Positions 1 to 11,991 of a stretch of 64,000 nucleotides of DNA are shown here, one piece after another. Positions within the stretch are counted from its first letter, which is position 1, and each line of letters opens with the position of its first letter. Location of the stretch: NCBI RefSeq assembly GCF_001659605.2, contig NC_035178.2:9556062-9620061 (forward strand). Direction: 5' to 3'. The notes beneath the pieces are model-generated. The model was not told the DNA's origin. It saw nothing but the letters and a program-made list of their open reading frames with translations, and ran no database searches. A program made the position numbers and the translations under genes. This stretch comes from Manihot esculenta. Lineage: Eukaryota > Streptophyta > Magnoliopsida > Malpighiales > Euphorbiaceae.

Positions 1-837
1 CAAAACTTTCCAATCATGCAAAAACCTCTTCTACAACACTCAAACACAAGCATACAAGCTCCTAGGGGCTTCTAACCATCCTAAGCCCCATCTACAACAC
101 ATCAAACATGCATTTGCAAGTCACATTGTTCAAAAACACAAAAATCATCAAAACTCACTAAAACCCTACACATGCATTTCTACTTCAAGAATCAACTTAA
201 AACTTGTTAAAACATATAGTGAGCTCAAGATCGGCCCTTACCTCTTGAAGATCGAGAGGAAAACGACCCTAGCTCGAAGATGGGAGAGATTTGAGTTCTT
301 GAACCTCAAAGCTCCAAAACTAGCTTTAAACTTGAAAATCTTCAAAACAAGGTGAAAACTCATAAGAAAAACATGAAAACTCGAAGGGAGAAGCTCAAAA
401 CAGAGGAGGGGCGGTGGAGAACTTACTGTGGCCAAGAACGGGAAGAAAGCTTGCCCGTTTCGGCCATGGGGTCCTTTTATAGGGCTGTCCTTACCACCTT
501 TCAGCGGCCTAACGTGCCCCCACAACACATGCAAGTTCGGCGGCCGAACATGAGGTTCGGCGGCCGAACCTTGGCTGATTCAAACAAGACTTTCGGAGGC
601 CTAAAGCGCTCCCAAAACCTCCCCATGTTCGGCGGCCGAACATGACTTTCGGCGGCGGAACCTGGCAAAGTCTCCAAAGCCCTCTTCACTCAAAACTTGG
701 ATTTATTTTTATTAAAAACCATAAAATACATCAAAATATTTCATGAAAACATAGTTTTACCCTTCTAGAGGCCTCCGACATCCGAGATTCCACCGGACGG
801 TAGGAATTCCGATACCGGAGTCTAGCCGGGTATTACA
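1..837 (-). mobile_element. Tekay-type LTR, partial (cut by window edge)
   Basis: This is an LTR in reverse orientation. Its last bases (TATTACA at 831-837) are the complement of the TGTAATA start shared by the other LTRs here. On the reverse strand it shows the family hallmarks: a TATAAAAG box (complement of 474-481) and several 13-bp GGCGGCCG palindromes at 536-660. It abuts the tail of a plus-strand polyprotein at 838, so it is probably a solo LTR inserted into that coding region, like the one at 19534-21818. Its other end and target duplication lie outside the window. Confidence 0.8.
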
Positions 838-914
838 GGAACCACCACAACCTAGAAGAGTGCACCTGGGAGACACGAGAGTCTATGCTCCAGCAATATC
901 CCTATCTATTTTAA
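838..914 (+). pseudogene. C-terminal chromodomain fragment of a Tekay-type polyprotein
   Basis: This short in-frame remnant carries the motif [10 protein letters not shown] and ends QYPYLF then TAA. The same ending closes the complete polyprotein of element A and the polyproteins of B and D. It is the end of the C-terminal chromodomain, which in chromoviruses is thought to guide integration to particular chromatin. Everything upstream has been displaced by the LTR at 1-837. The polypurine tract (about 988-998) and an LTR follow in the expected order, so this is the 3' end of a plus-strand element. Confidence 0.8.
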
Positions 915-1270
915 GGTTAGTTTTTCCCCTTTTCTTTGTGTTTATGTGTTTCATTGTTTGAGGAACATTCGGGGATGAATGTTCTTAAGGGGGGGAGAAT
1001 GTAATACCCGGCTTGAGTCCAGCATCGGAATTCCTGTAGTCCGGTGGAATCTCGGGTGTCGGAACCATCGAGAAGGGTAATACATATGTTTTCTTATGTA
1101 TTTTGACTTGTTTTAAGGTTTTAAGGATAAAGGAAAATGAGTTTTTGAAAGAAAAAAGTTAAGGGAGAAAATGGCAAGTTCGGCCGCCGCCGAAGGTGAC
1201 TTTCGGCCGCCGAACCTTGCATGGATTCGGATTCACGTTTGGCCGCCGAAAGGTGGTCTGGCCAGCCACC

Positions 1271-1279
1271 TATAAAAGG
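1271..1279 (+). promoter_or_regulatory. LTR TATA box
   Basis: TATAAAAGG lies about 270 bp inside the LTR, directly after the sequence GGCCAGCCACC that precedes the TATA box in most LTRs of this family. By analogy with other LTR promoters it should set the U3/R boundary about 30 bp downstream. The transcription start is inferred. Confidence 0.7.
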
Positions 1280-2428
1280 GCGCCAAGTTGGTGGAAGGAT
1301 GATATTTTGCTTCCATCTTCAGCCAGAGGTGAGTCCAACACCCTCCCTAGTTGAATTTCATGATCTTGCTCAAATCTTGTAAGGTTTTGAAGAGTTTTCA
1401 TGTGTTTTTGAAGGTTTTGAGAGTTTTGAGCAAAAGAACCAAGTTTTGAAGTTTGGAGAGTTGTGAGGAGATTTCTCCATATCTCCACGTTAGGGTCACT
1501 TGATCTCTTGTTTGGAAGAGGTAAGTAAAGATCCAGAACCTCTTTTACTGATTTTTGAAGGTTTTATGGGAGTTGTAAGGATAGTATGCATGAATAGGGT
1601 TTTGGTTGAGGTTTTGCATGATTTGGTGTTTAAGCATGTGTAAGTGTTGTTTGATATGTTTCTTGGGGTTATAAGTTAGTTTTAGACCTTTTTATGCATG
1701 TTTTTATGGTATGTGCTAGTTGGGAGTAGTTGATATGCATGTTGGATAAGTTTGGGGGAAAGTTTGCATGAAACAGAGCAGGGTTCTGCCCAACGGGCAA
1801 AACCAGGTTCGGCCGCCGAAGGAAGGTTCGGCCGCCGAACCCCTTGTGGAGGCAGTTTCGGCTGCCAAAGCTTGCCCCCGAAAGCCAGGCTTTCGGTTTA
1901 GAAAGGGACTTTCGGCCGCCGAAAGAGGGAGTTCGGCCGCCGAAAGTGTGTGAGTTTCATCTCTGGATGAGACCTTCGGCCGTCGAAGGTGCCGCCGAAC
2001 ATGCATGAGTTTCGTCTCTGGAGAGGGGTTTCGGCCGCCGAACCTGCCGCCGAAAGTGCCCTGTCCAGCTTTCTTTTGCATGTTTTATGTGATTGTTTGG
2101 GGATCTTTTAGAGGGTTTTTGGGGAGTTTCTTAGAATGTTCTTGAGTTAGTTTGGTCCCTCATTGGAGTCCACCTGTGTAGGAACGGACCAGAGGAACCC
2201 CAGAGAGCAGCAGTGAGCACTGCTTCAGAACCTGCAGAGTCAGTACAGAGTCAGCCAGAGGTGAGTGGAACTTCTCTTTTCAGAACTAAACTGCTTTGAA
2301 CATATGTCATGCATCATAAGGTTATAGGAGGATGATTGCATTAGTTTCACGAAGATGACGCATTGCATAATACGATGTATATGAGGCTGTGGATAGACCA
2401 AGGCGACTCCAATAGCCCAAGCTCTGTT

Positions 2429-2584
2429 ATAAGACCTGGCCGGGCCAGGCAGCCATCTGTAGGTAAGACCTAACTAGATCAAGCAGCAGAGATAGTAAGA
2501 CCTGGCTGGGCTAGGCAGGCAGAGTTGTAAGACCTGACCGGGCCAGGCAGATAGAGGTTGTAAGACCTGGCTAGGCCAGGCATC
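2429..2584 (+). repeat. LTR minisatellite, GACCTGGCCGGGCCAGGC type
   Basis: About five imperfect copies of a unit built around TAAGACCTGGCCGGGCCAGG, itself an imperfect palindrome. It sits in the 3' half of the LTR. In other LTR subfamilies of the window the same place is taken by tandem repeats of different sequence. Confidence 0.75.
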
Positions 2585-3166
2585 CTTTCAGTGGGATTTT
2601 TTGTGGTCATGTCTATCCCTGAGATGATGTGTTGTTATGTATTCCATGAGATCATGTTTTCAAAATATGGTTTATAGTTCTGCTCATTGGGCTTGTAGAG
2701 CTCATCCCTCTCCCCTATCCCCCAGGTTTGCAGGTTCAGAGTCCAGAGGGAGCCCAGCAGGGTATGGAAGAAGAAGAGTTATGTAATAGCTAGTGTGGAC
2801 ATGTACATGTAAAGAGATAATGTATAGTGTGTAGCTTTGTGCTTGACTTATAAGAGTTGTAATCCCTTGTTGTAGACACATGATCAGTTTATGTATGTTT
2901 TCTTTTATTGTTGATGTATATGAGAAAACCAGGCTTAACATTATGAGTTTATCCACTTAGAGAAGGATAAGAGAGAACAGAAAGAGTGCATGCACAGGTT
3001 AAGCCCTGGAGGATAGAAAAGTTTTAATGGTTTGACAGAAAATGTATGATCATGTATGGGATTTCACAGGTACACAGATAGTATAGCAGGCTTACTACGG
3101 GTCCTGGCGACCTTAAGTCGATCTGGATCCTAGTGCCGGTAGCAGTTCGGTTTTCGGGCTGTTACA

Positions 3167-3187
3167 GATTGGTATCAGATGGTATGA
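3167..3187 (+). other. Primer-binding-like remnant and recombination junction
   Basis: The sequence GATTGGTATCAGAT follows the LTR end. It matches the start of the initiator-Met-tRNA-type site TGGTATCAGAGC found after the 5' LTRs of elements A and D. After about 20 bp it changes abruptly into mid-LTR sequence of another copy (from AAGCAAGATT), so most of the expected leader and the first 0.6 kb of the next LTR are missing. Confidence 0.6.
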
Positions 3188-4633
3188 TTTAAGCAAGATT
3201 TATGAAGTTCAAGGGGGTAGAATGCATGTTTAGGTTATAGTTATGTTTATGGGTAAAAATGTATGTTCATGGACAATGTGGCTTGCAAATGCTTGTGTAT
3301 GTGTGTTGTAGTTGGGGTTTAAGTTAGTTTGAGACCCCTAGGAGCTTGTGTGCATGTTTTGGTTGAGCTTAATGCATGATGGTATGATTTTGAGGCGATT
3401 GTGCATGTTTGAACCGAGTTTCTGCCCTTTGGGAGAAACCAGGTTCGGCAGCCGAAGGAACTTTCGGCCGCCGAACCCTCTTGTGGAGGCAGCCTTCGGC
3501 TGCCGAAGCTTGCCCCCGAAAGGAGACTTTCGTCTCTGTCTGGGAGTTTCGGCCGCCGAAAGTGCCGCCGAACATGCATGAGTTTCGTCTCTGTCTGGGA
3601 GTTTCGGCCGCCGAAGGTGCCGCCGAACCTGCCTGACTTTCGGCTCTGGAGGGACTTTCGGCCGCCGAACCTGCCGCCGAAAGTGCCCTGTCCAGCCCTT
3701 TCTTGCATGTTTTTCTATGATTATTCTATGTTGTTTTAGGGGGTTTTTGGGGAGTAGTTTAGAGTTATGTTCATGTATGTTTGGTCCCTCATTTGAGTCC
3801 ACCTGTGTAGGTTCGGACCCGAGGAATCGAGGACCCCAGCAGTGAGTCTGTTGCCCCAGTGTCTGGTCAGAGCTATCCAGAGGTGAGTGGAATAACTTAT
3901 TATGTTTTTAAGCAAATAATGGACTTTTCAGCATGTTTCACGCATCATGAATGCCATGTGATGAATTAGGTTGCTTGCATTAGAATTCACGAATATGTTG
4001 CATTGCATATTTAAATGTTGATGTGGATGAATGTTGGATGATCCATAGCCCTCGATCTACGATGTGACGATGTGATATGTACGGTACGGAATGTAAGACC
4101 AGTGGGACCCATTCTACGTTCGCTGGCACTATGTAAGGGAAAGACCAGGACCCATTCTACGTTCTGGCACAGTTGGACACTGTTATGTTATGATATGTTA
4201 TGTAAGGGAAAGACCAGGACCCATTCTACGTTCTGGCACAGTTGGACCATGTGGAGGGCTATTGGTAACAAGTTCATCCTTGATTGTGATTAGCTGTGAT
4301 GTGATGCATTCCATGATTCATATGATTTAAATGTTTTTATTATTCTGCTCACTGGGCTCTAGTAGCTCACCCCTCTCCCATTTCCCCAGGATTGCAGGTA
4401 CAGGGTAGACCAGGAGGTTTACAAGAGTAATGAAGTCTGGTTTATGTAATAGATAATGTGGACATGATAAATGTATTAATGTTATGTAAAAGTACAGTTT
4501 CAGTCATGTAATGATATTGAGGATTAGATATTGTGCTTGACATTGTGTATGAGGTATCCCTTTTATTACATGATCAAAAATGTTTTACAATGTTCATGAA
4601 AGCCAACTCATCTCATGTTGTATCGCCCGCTGG
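3188..4633 (+). mobile_element. Element B 5' LTR, first part (truncated)
   Basis: The sequence from AAGCAAGATT onward is nearly identical to the 3' LTR of B from about 22649. It lacks the U3 and TATA region. It includes palindromes at about 3443-3680 and a tandem repeat at about 4096-4247 built on GACCAGGACCCATTC and TACGTTCTGGCAC. It is interrupted at 4633, immediately after the target sequence GCTGG, by element A. Confidence 0.85.
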
Positions 4634-6798
4634 TGTAACGACCCCAAAATGGACCGTCACCGGCGCTAGGATTCAGGTCGGCTTAAGGCCGCCAGAACCC
4701 GTAGCAAGCCTGCTATACTCTCTGTGTACCTGTAAATCTCATACATGATCATACATTTTCTGTGAAAATAAAAACTCTTTTCTGTACCAAGGCTTAACCT
4801 GTGCATGCACTATCTCTGTACTCTGTACTCATGTACTCTGTACTCTGTATCCCTGACTAGAGCTTACTCTAGATGGGTTAACTCATACCTGTTAAGCCTG
4901 GTTTTCACATACAAGAAAACATACATACATATACAGATCATGTACAAAACATACATCACTAGGTCAAGCAACAACTATTACATCTCTTTAATATTACATG
5001 TCCATTCTAAGCTATTACAGATCTCTTTACTTTTCCTGTACTCTGCTGTCCTGTCCCTGTACACTATACACTGAACCTGCAAAACTGGGGTTAAGGGAGT
5101 GGGATGAGCTCTATAGCCCAGTGAGTAGAACAGTAAAACATCTCAGTAAAATATGATCTCATGGAATGCACCATATCACAGACAAGCCACATCAAGAGTA
5201 AACCTGTCACCACATAGTCCCAGTAACTCTGTGCCAGGGCGTAGAATCGAGCACCTGGTCTTCCTGTCATATATGTATATGTGTATATAACACCTGTGTA
5301 CTTACCATTGCCAGGGCGTAGTCAAAGGCTCCTGGACTTTGCTATACCTGCCAGGGCGTAGTCAAAGGCTCCTGGACTTCGCTATACCTGCCAGGGCGTA
5401 GTCAAAGGCTCCTGGACTTCCTGTCTGAGACTATTGGATCATTCAGCATTCACTCACATCACCAAATAACGATGCAATGCAACAGATTCGTGAATACTAA
5501 TGCAAGCAACCTATGGCATAATCATGATGCATGAGATATGCTAAAAGCAGTTTGTGGTTCAATTAAAAGTCATAAGTTTAATTCCACTCACCTCTGGCTA
5601 TCTGGACTGACTGACTCTGCAGGCTCTGAACCTCTGGAGCAGTACTCACTGCTGCTCTCTCTGGTTCCTCTGGTCTGTACCTATACAGATGGACTCCAAT
5701 GAGGGACCAAACAAATGTAGCAATAACTCTCTTAAACTGCCCCAAGAATCCCCTTAAACTCACTCAACTATCCCTGCAAAGCATGCAAAAGAAAGCTGGA
5801 CAGGACACTTCCGACGGCAGGTTCGGCGGCCGAATGTCCTCTCCAGAGACGAAACTCAAGCACCTTCGGCGGCACCTTCGGCGGCACCTTCGGCGGCCGA
5901 ATCCCCCAAACAGAGCCGAATATGCAAAACACTCGGGGGCAAGCTGTGGCAACCAAGCCACCATGCAGGAGGTTCGGCGGCCGAATGAACCTTCGGCTGC
6001 CGAACCTAAGTTCATCCAGAACTCAGCTTCAACGGCAAACCATCTCCTCCTTCCCTTCAAGCTCTCAAAACATGCATACCTCATCTACTCACCTCACATA
6101 TACTCACGTATATGCTCACAGGGGTCCAAAACTATCTACTAACCCCAAACAACAACTCAAACATAACACAGAAACAAGTATACATGCATATATCCGAAAA
6201 ACTCCCATCATGCATCTCTCTCTTCACACCTCCCATAAAATCTTCAGAAAACACATAAAAACATAGTCAAAAACATCACTTACCTCCTGGTGAGTGATCT
6301 AAACAAAAGAAAACGGATCAACTCTTCTGCACCCTCACTAACTCTCCAAAGCTCACTTTTTGCTTCAAAACCTTCAAAACTTGGTAAACGAGCAAACTCC
6401 TGCATGAGCTGCTCAAACTTAGCAAATAAAGCATAGGAGACGTGGCCAAACTTCTGGCAACAAGTTGGACATAACACCTGTCCACAATGCTGACTAAGGA
6501 TACCCAACAGCTGGCTGGCCAACTCAGTTTCGGCTGCCGAATCGCATGCAAAACCATGCAACATTCGGGGGCCGAACCTGAACTTCGGAAGCCAAACATT
6601 GGGCACTTTCGGCGGCCGAACTTATCTTCGGCGGCCGAACTTGGCTCCTCTGCCTTGGTTCATTTCAACTCAATGTAACACCATAAAACACATCATAACA
6701 CGTAGCAAACATAACTCCTACCCGTAGATAGAATCCCAACACCCCGGATTCCACCAGACAACAGGAATTCCGGTGCCGGATTCTAGCCGGATATTACA
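4634..6798 (-). mobile_element. Element A left LTR (its 3' LTR)
   Basis: In window orientation the LTR runs from TGTAACGACCCC to GGATATTACA, followed by the complement of a purine tract (6799-6814). It carries GGCGGCCG palindromes at about 5816-5990 and 6600-6645, and a three-copy tandem repeat built on GCCAGGGCGTAGTCAAAGG at about 5310-5422. No coding content is credible here. Confidence 0.9.
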
Positions 6799-6871
6799 TT
6801 CTCCCCTCCTTAAGAACATTCGTCCTCGGATGTTCCTAAAACAAAACACAGAAAATGGAGAAAAACTAACC

Positions 6872-9800
6872 TCAAAACAAATATGGATACTGCTGGAGCA
6901 TAGACTCCCGTGTCTCCCAGGTGCACTCTTCGAGATTATGGTGGTTCCATAGAACTTTCACCATCGGAATCTCCTTGTTCCGTAGCTGTCTGATCTGCGT
7001 GTCTAGAATCCGCACTGGCTGCTCTATATAGGTGAGATCCGTATGAATCTCCACCTCAGGCTCACTCAGAACCTGATTCGGATCTGACACAAACTGTCGT
7101 AGCATAGAAACATGAAATACCGGGTGAATTCTCTCCATAGAAGCAGGTAAATCCAGCTTATACGACACATTTCCGATCCTCTGCAACACCTCAAAGGGTC
7201 CAATGTACCGTGGAGCTAATTTACCTTTCTTTCCAAAACGAACCACTCCTTTCATTGGAGACACTTTCAGCAATACCCAATTACCCTCTTGAAATTCTAA
7301 CTGCTTTCTGCGAACATCTGCATAACTTTTCTGTCTACTCTGAGCTGTTCTGATTCTCTCTCTGATCATGGGCACCATTCTACTGGTAAGGTCTACTAAC
7401 TCTGGCCCTGCAAGAGCCTTCTCTCCTACCTCTTCCCAGCAAACAGGGGATCTGCATTTCCTCCCATACAAAGCTGCATAAGGAGCCATCCCGATGCTCG
7501 CATGATGGCTGTTATTGTAGGCAAACTCCACCAAAGGTAGATGCTGCCTCCAAGAACCGCCAAAATCTAACACACATAGTCGAAGCATATCCTCTATGGT
7601 CTGGATGGTCCTTTCTGACTGTCCATCAGTCTGTGGGTGGAAAGCAGTACTAAAATCCAATCTCGTGCCCATCGCACTTTGCAGACTCCGCCAAAAGCGG
7701 GAGGTAAACTGCGGTCCTCTGTCTGAAACTATCGACACTGGAACTCCATGTAATCTCACTATCTCATCCAGATAGACCTGTGCCAACTTATCCACAGAAT
7801 AGTTACTCCGTACTGGAAGAAAATGAGCAGATTTCGTGAGTCTGTCCACAATCACCCATATCGAGTCTATCCTGTTGGATGCCACTGGTAAACCTACTAC
7901 AAAATCCATGGCTATGTTCTCCCATTTCCATTCTGGAATCGGTAATGGGTTAAGCATTCCGGCTGGTTTCTGATGCTCTAATTTCACCCTTTGACAAACC
8001 TCACAGGCTGTCACGAACTGCGCCACTTCTTTCTTCATGGCTGGCCACCAATAGACCCTTTTTAGATCCTGATACATCTTGGTGGCTCCTGGGTGAACAC
8101 TATACCTCGCATTATGAGCTTCCCTCATAATGTCTTCCTTCACACTGCCCCTATCTGGTACACAAAATCGACTCCCATAGCGAAGGATCCCTTTGCTGTC
8201 AAATCTGAACTCTCCACTATTGCCTGACTGAACAGTCTTGGCAATTTTTATCAACTCAGGGTCTTCATGCTGTCTCTGAGCTATCTGCTCCAGAAACACA
8301 AGTGTCACTCTCATCTGTGCTATCAACGCACCTGTACCAGACAACTCTAGCTGTAATCCCTCGTCAAAGAGCTTATAAAGCTCCATCACAACTGGTCTCC
8401 GCTCTGCTGCTATATGGGATAAACTGCCTAGTGACTTCCGGCTTAGGGCGTCTGCGACAACATTCGCTTTACCCAGATGATACTGGATTTTACAATCATA
8501 ATCACTGAGCAATTCGACCCACCTTCTTTGCCGCAAATTTAGCTCTCTCTGACTTAAGATGTACTGTAAACTCTTGTGATCGGTGAAGATCTCGCATTTA
8601 ACCCCGTAGAGGTAATGCCTCCACATCTTAAGTGCAAAGATAACTGCTGCCATCTCTAGGTCATGGGTAGGGTAATTCAACTCGTGCTTCTTCAACTGTC
8701 TAGAAGCATAAGCTATTACTTTATCACTCTGCATCAATACACAACCCAATCCCACTCGAGATGCATCACAGAACACTGTGAACTCTTCATTACTGACAGG
8801 CAGAGCTAACACTGGTGCTGTTGTCAATCTCCTCTTGAGCTCCTCAAAGCTCTCTTCACACTGGTCTGACCAGACAAACTTCTGGTTCTTCTGAGTCAAT
8901 TTGGTCATAGGAGCTGCTATCTTTGAGAAGTTCTGAACGAACCTCCTGTAGTAACCTGCCAGTCCCAGAAAGCTTTTAATCTCAGTCACTGTCGTGGGTC
9001 TGGGCCAGTTAGCTACAGCCTCTATCTTCTTGGGGTCTACCTCAATACCCTCTGCTGATACCACATGTCCCAAGAAGGCAATGCTCCGTAACCAAAACTC
9101 ACACTTTGAGAACTTGGCATATAAACCATGCTCTCTCAGTGTCTGCAAAACTATCCTCAGATGCTGGGCATGCTCCTCTGCATCTCTGGAATACACTAAG
9201 ATATCATCGATAAACACAATGACAAAGTGATCCAGAAACTCACTGAATACTCTATTCATGAGATCCATAAATGCTGCAGGGGCGTTAGTCAACCCGAACG
9301 GCATCACTAAGAACTCATAATGCCCATATCTGGTCCGGAAAGCTGTCTTAGGCACATCTGCCTCTTTGACTCTCAACTGATGATACCCAGATCTCAGATC
9401 TATTTTTGAGAAACAACCTGCTCCAGCTAGCTGGTCAAATAGATCATCAATCCGAGGTAAGGGATACCTATTCTTGATAGTGACCTTGTTCAACTGTCTG
9501 TAGTCGATACAAAGTCTGAGGGATCCATCCTTCTTTCTGACAAAGAGCACTGGAGCACCCCAAGGTGAGGTACTAGGGCGGATGAAACCCTTATCTACCA
9601 AGTCCTGCAATTGTTCTTTCAACTCTGTTAACTCAGCTAGCGCCATCCTGTAGGGAGGAATAGAGATAGGTCTGGTACCTGGCAGTAATTCAATTTCAAA
9701 CCCTATCTCCCTATCAGGTGGTAGTCCTGGCAAATCGTCTGGGAACACATCAAGAAACTCTCGGACTACTGGTACTGTGGCTGGTTCCCTCACCTGACTG

Positions 9801-11770
9801 TCTAGCTCTCTCACATGAGCTAGAAACCCCTGACAACCCCTCCTAAGCAAACGACGAGCCTGAAGGGCTGAAATCATACCTCTGGGTGTACCTCTCCTGT
9901 CTCCTCTGAAGACACACTCTGACCCATCCTGGTCTCTGAGACTCACTAACTTCTCTCGACAGTCCAACGTAGCACTATATGTAGATAACCAATCCATCCC
10001 TAGAATGACATCAAAATCTGTCAAGTCTAGAACCACAAGGTCAGCTGGAAGGCATCTACCCTCTATAAACACTGGACTGAAACGACAGACTGACACTGCC
10101 ACTGATGGGTCACATCTAGGTCCACTGACCCAGAGAGGATACTCTAACTCAGAACTGATCAAACCCAATCGCTCTATGGCTCTCGAAGCAATAAAGGAAT
10201 GAGAAGCACCGGGGTCCATCAAAGCATACACATCTGAACACCCAATGATGAGATTACCTGACACCACTGTGTTCGACGTGTTAGCCTCCTCCTGTGTCAC
10301 TGTGAAAATCCGTGCTGGGGCTACCGGATTTCCACCTCGGGAACCTGCTGCTGAAGTAGAGGCTACTCCTCTCCCTCTACCTCTGCCACTAGTCTGAGGC
10401 ATGACTGGAGCTGCTGGCCGTACAACTGGCTGTACCACACTGCCTGAACTCATCTGCTGGGATGGTGCAAAAGTCATCTGCGGACAATCCCGAGCAATAT
10501 GCCCTTCCTGTCCACATCGAAAACAAGCTGTAGATCCCAACCGACAAACTCCTCCATGTGGTTTTCCGCATCGTCTGCAGACTGGAGCTGTGCCAGAGCT
10601 TGAGCCACTACCTATTCCCAGACCTGACTTGACTTTATTCCAGAACTTACTCTTTGTTCCTTTTGCTCTATCCCATCTTTTACTGCTTGATGTGGGGGCT
10701 TTAGAACCCGAAGCCTGTGCCTTTGACTGTTTCTGAATATTGGCACTAGCTTCCATTTTCCTGGCTGCGTCTACTATGGTATGGAAACTCTCCTTTTCTG
10801 CTGGAAGAATCAAGGAAGCATACCTGGGATGCAGTCTCATAGTATATCTCCTTGCTTTCTTCTGATCAGTATCATAGGCTTGACCCACATACTGAAGCAG
10901 ATCCAGGAACTTATCTGTGAATTCATCAACACTCATCTCATCTGTCTGTCTCAGCTGTTCGAATTCAATTACTTTCATCTCCCTCAAACTGTCAGGAAAA
11001 GCCCACCCTGCAAACTCATTGGCGAACTCTCCCCATGACATGCTGTCCATTCTCGGCTCCACATAATTCTTAAACCATTCTCTGGCTTTCTTGCATTTTA
11101 ATGTAAAACCTGCCATCTCAATGGCTCTCCTATCATCTGCTCCCAATTCACTAGTTATCATCCTAACTGCTCTGAGGTAATCAAATGGATCATCTCCCGT
11201 GTTGTATTTAGGAGCATCCAATTTCAAGTACTCCGTCATTTGGACTTTACCTCCAGATGAGCTAGGTTCATGTCTGTCAATAACAGGGGCTACTGGTTCT
11301 GGTGGTAGTACTGGGTCATTTGGCTCTAGGTGTGCTGCACTTGGATGGGTAGGGGAAGAGGGATACATAGGATATGGTGGATAGTACGGATAAGGCATGT
11401 AAGGCATGTAAGGAGGATATGGCACAAAACTCGAGTACTCCGACATACCTCCCATCAGATACTCTGGATAGCCAAAACCTAAGGTCTGAGCACCTCCCTG
11501 CGACTCTCCCATACCTTCCTCAAAACTGCCTATACCCATGCTATCATCTCTAGACTGATCAATCTCCATAGCTTCCCTCCTTTCCTCTGATCTTCCTCCC
11601 CTAGCTGTTCCTCTTCTGCTCTCGTCGACAGACCTTCTCGGGTCTATTGACGTATCTTCCCTGCTAGATCTCTGAGACCTTGCCCTTGGCAATGCAGGAG
11701 GACGAGCAGCTGATCTCTCATTCTCTGGTGGGACTCCAGTCAATCGAGCTGATCGACGAGTTCCTCGCAT
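6872..11770 (-). CDS. Gag-Pol polyprotein with chromodomain (element A)
   Basis: An uninterrupted frame of 1632 codons encodes all proteins needed for retrotransposition. The start is the ATG at 11770 ([10 protein letters not shown]), which the related copies B and D share. Frame extension upstream of it has no ATG. The visible order is a Pro/Tyr-rich gag segment, gag, a CCHC knuckle [15 protein letters not shown] (about residue 414), aspartic protease motif DPGAS (about 517), reverse transcriptase with FIDD (about 851), RNase H with FCDAS (about 998), the integrase zinc-binding region ending CEVCQR (about 1255), the integrase core with MDF, SDRG and a final Glu (about 1286-1386), then a C-terminal chromodomain ending QYPYLF. 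DPG replaces the usual DSG/DTG, a substitution I recall from other chromoviruses. The chromodomain places it in the chromoviruses, probably Tekay/Del. Confidence 0.95.
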   Translation of the reverse strand: MRGTRRSARLTGVPPENERSAARPPALPRARSQRSSREDTSIDPRRSVDESRRGTARGGRSEERREAMEIDQSRDDSMGIGSFEEGMGESQGGAQTLGFGYPEYLMGGMSEYSSFVPYPPYMPYMPYPYYPPYPMYPSSPTHPSAAHLEPNDPVLPPEPVAPVIDRHEPSSSGGKVQMTEYLKLDAPKYNTGDDPFDYLRAVRMITSELGADDRRAIEMAGFTLKCKKAREWFKNYVEPRMDSMSWGEFANEFAGWAFPDSLREMKVIEFEQLRQTDEMSVDEFTDKFLDLLQYVGQAYDTDQKKARRYTMRLHPRYASLILPAEKESFHTIVDAARKMEASANIQKQSKAQASGSKAPTSSSKRWDRAKGTKSKFWNKVKSGLGIGSGSSSGTAPVCRRCGKPHGGVCRLGSTACFRCGQEGHIARDCPQMTFAPSQQMSSGSVVQPVVRPAAPVMPQTSGRGRGRGVASTSAAGSRGGNPVAPARIFTVTQEEANTSNTVVSGNLIIGCSDVYALMDPGASHSFIASRAIERLGLISSELEYPLWVSGPRCDPSVAVSVCRFSPVFIEGRCLPADLVVLDLTDFDVILGMDWLSTYSATLDCREKLVSLRDQDGSECVFRGDRRGTPRGMISALQARRLLRRGCQGFLAHVRELDSQVREPATVPVVREFLDVFPDDLPGLPPDREIGFEIELLPGTRPISIPPYRMALAELTELKEQLQDLVDKGFIRPSTSPWGAPVLFVRKKDGSLRLCIDYRQLNKVTIKNRYPLPRIDDLFDQLAGAGCFSKIDLRSGYHQLRVKEADVPKTAFRTRYGHYEFLVMPFGLTNAPAAFMDLMNRVFSEFLDHFVIVFIDDILVYSRDAEEHAQHLRIVLQTLREHGLYAKFSKCEFWLRSIAFLGHVVSAEGIEVDPKKIEAVANWPRPTTVTEIKSFLGLAGYYRRFVQNFSKIAAPMTKLTQKNQKFVWSDQCEESFEELKRRLTTAPVLALPVSNEEFTVFCDASRVGLGCVLMQSDKVIAYASRQLKKHELNYPTHDLEMAAVIFALKMWRHYLYGVKCEIFTDHKSLQYILSQRELNLRQRRWVELLSDYDCKIQYHLGKANVVADALSRKSLGSLSHIAAERRPVVMELYKLFDEGLQLELSGTGALIAQMRVTLVFLEQIAQRQHEDPELIKIAKTVQSGNSGEFRFDSKGILRYGSRFCVPDRGSVKEDIMREAHNARYSVHPGATKMYQDLKRVYWWPAMKKEVAQFVTACEVCQRVKLEHQKPAGMLNPLPIPEWKWENIAMDFVVGLPVASNRIDSIWVIVDRLTKSAHFLPVRSNYSVDKLAQVYLDEIVRLHGVPVSIVSDRGPQFTSRFWRSLQSAMGTRLDFSTAFHPQTDGQSERTIQTIEDMLRLCVLDFGGSWRQHLPLVEFAYNNSHHASIGMAPYAALYGRKCRSPVCWEEVGEKALAGPELVDLTSRMVPMIRERIRTAQSRQKSYADVRRKQLEFQEGNWVLLKVSPMKGVVRFGKKGKLAPRYIGPFEVLQRIGNVSYKLDLPASMERIHPVFHVSMLRQFVSDPNQVLSEPEVEIHTDLTYIEQPVRILDTQIRQLRNKEIPMVKVLWNHHNLEECTWETRESMLQQYPYLF

Positions 11771-11974
11771 CTTTACTCTGGAAACACAACATATAACATA
11801 CCACTTTAGCACATAAACATCACATATCAATCATACACATACAACACTCATGGCATATCATAGCAGATAGGACTCAAGACCCTATCCTAGTGGACATGAT
11901 TTCCTATTGTGCTTGACCACTTCTAACCTGTCTGAGCCCAACACTGACTCTATAGGTCCGATCATGTGAACCTA

Positions 11975-11988
11975 GGGCTCTGATACCA
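11975..11988 (-). other. Primer-binding site of element A
   Basis: On the minus strand the sequence TGGTATCAGAGCCC lies three bases inside the 5' (right) LTR. It matches the 3' end of plant initiator methionine tRNA, the usual minus-strand primer for chromoviruses. Elements B and D carry the same site at the equivalent position. Confidence 0.85.
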
Positions 11989-11991
11989 ATT

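Larger units (their letters stand above)
1000..3166 (+). mobile_element. Tekay-type LTR, 2.17 kb, between polyprotein tail and primer-binding-like site
   Basis: The LTR starts TGTAATACCCGG directly after a purine tract and ends GGGCTGTTACA. It contains a TATAAAAGG box at 1271, GCCGCC-containing palindromes upstream (about 1175-1250) and downstream (about 1807-2055), and a 23-bp-type minisatellite at 2429-2584. Its left neighbour is the 3' end of a polyprotein. Its right neighbour (3167-3187) resembles a primer-binding site. It therefore behaves as a 3' LTR on one side and a 5' LTR on the other, as expected after recombination between tandem or nested copies. Confidence 0.85.

Noticed and set aside
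352..689. Short open frames on both strands in the LTRs encoding repeated RPPK, SAAE and FGGR motifs (many places, for example 1716-2081, 3319-3802, 5699-6142, 20643-21163, 46288-46825)
   Set aside because: They are translations of the GGCGGCCGAA palindromes, occur in several frames and both strands, and differ between copies by frameshifts. They are non-coding LTR sequence.
11771..11830. Twenty-codon upstream extension of element A's polyprotein
   Set aside because: It starts with TTG and is not shared with B and D, whose frames agree with A from [10 protein letters not shown] onward.
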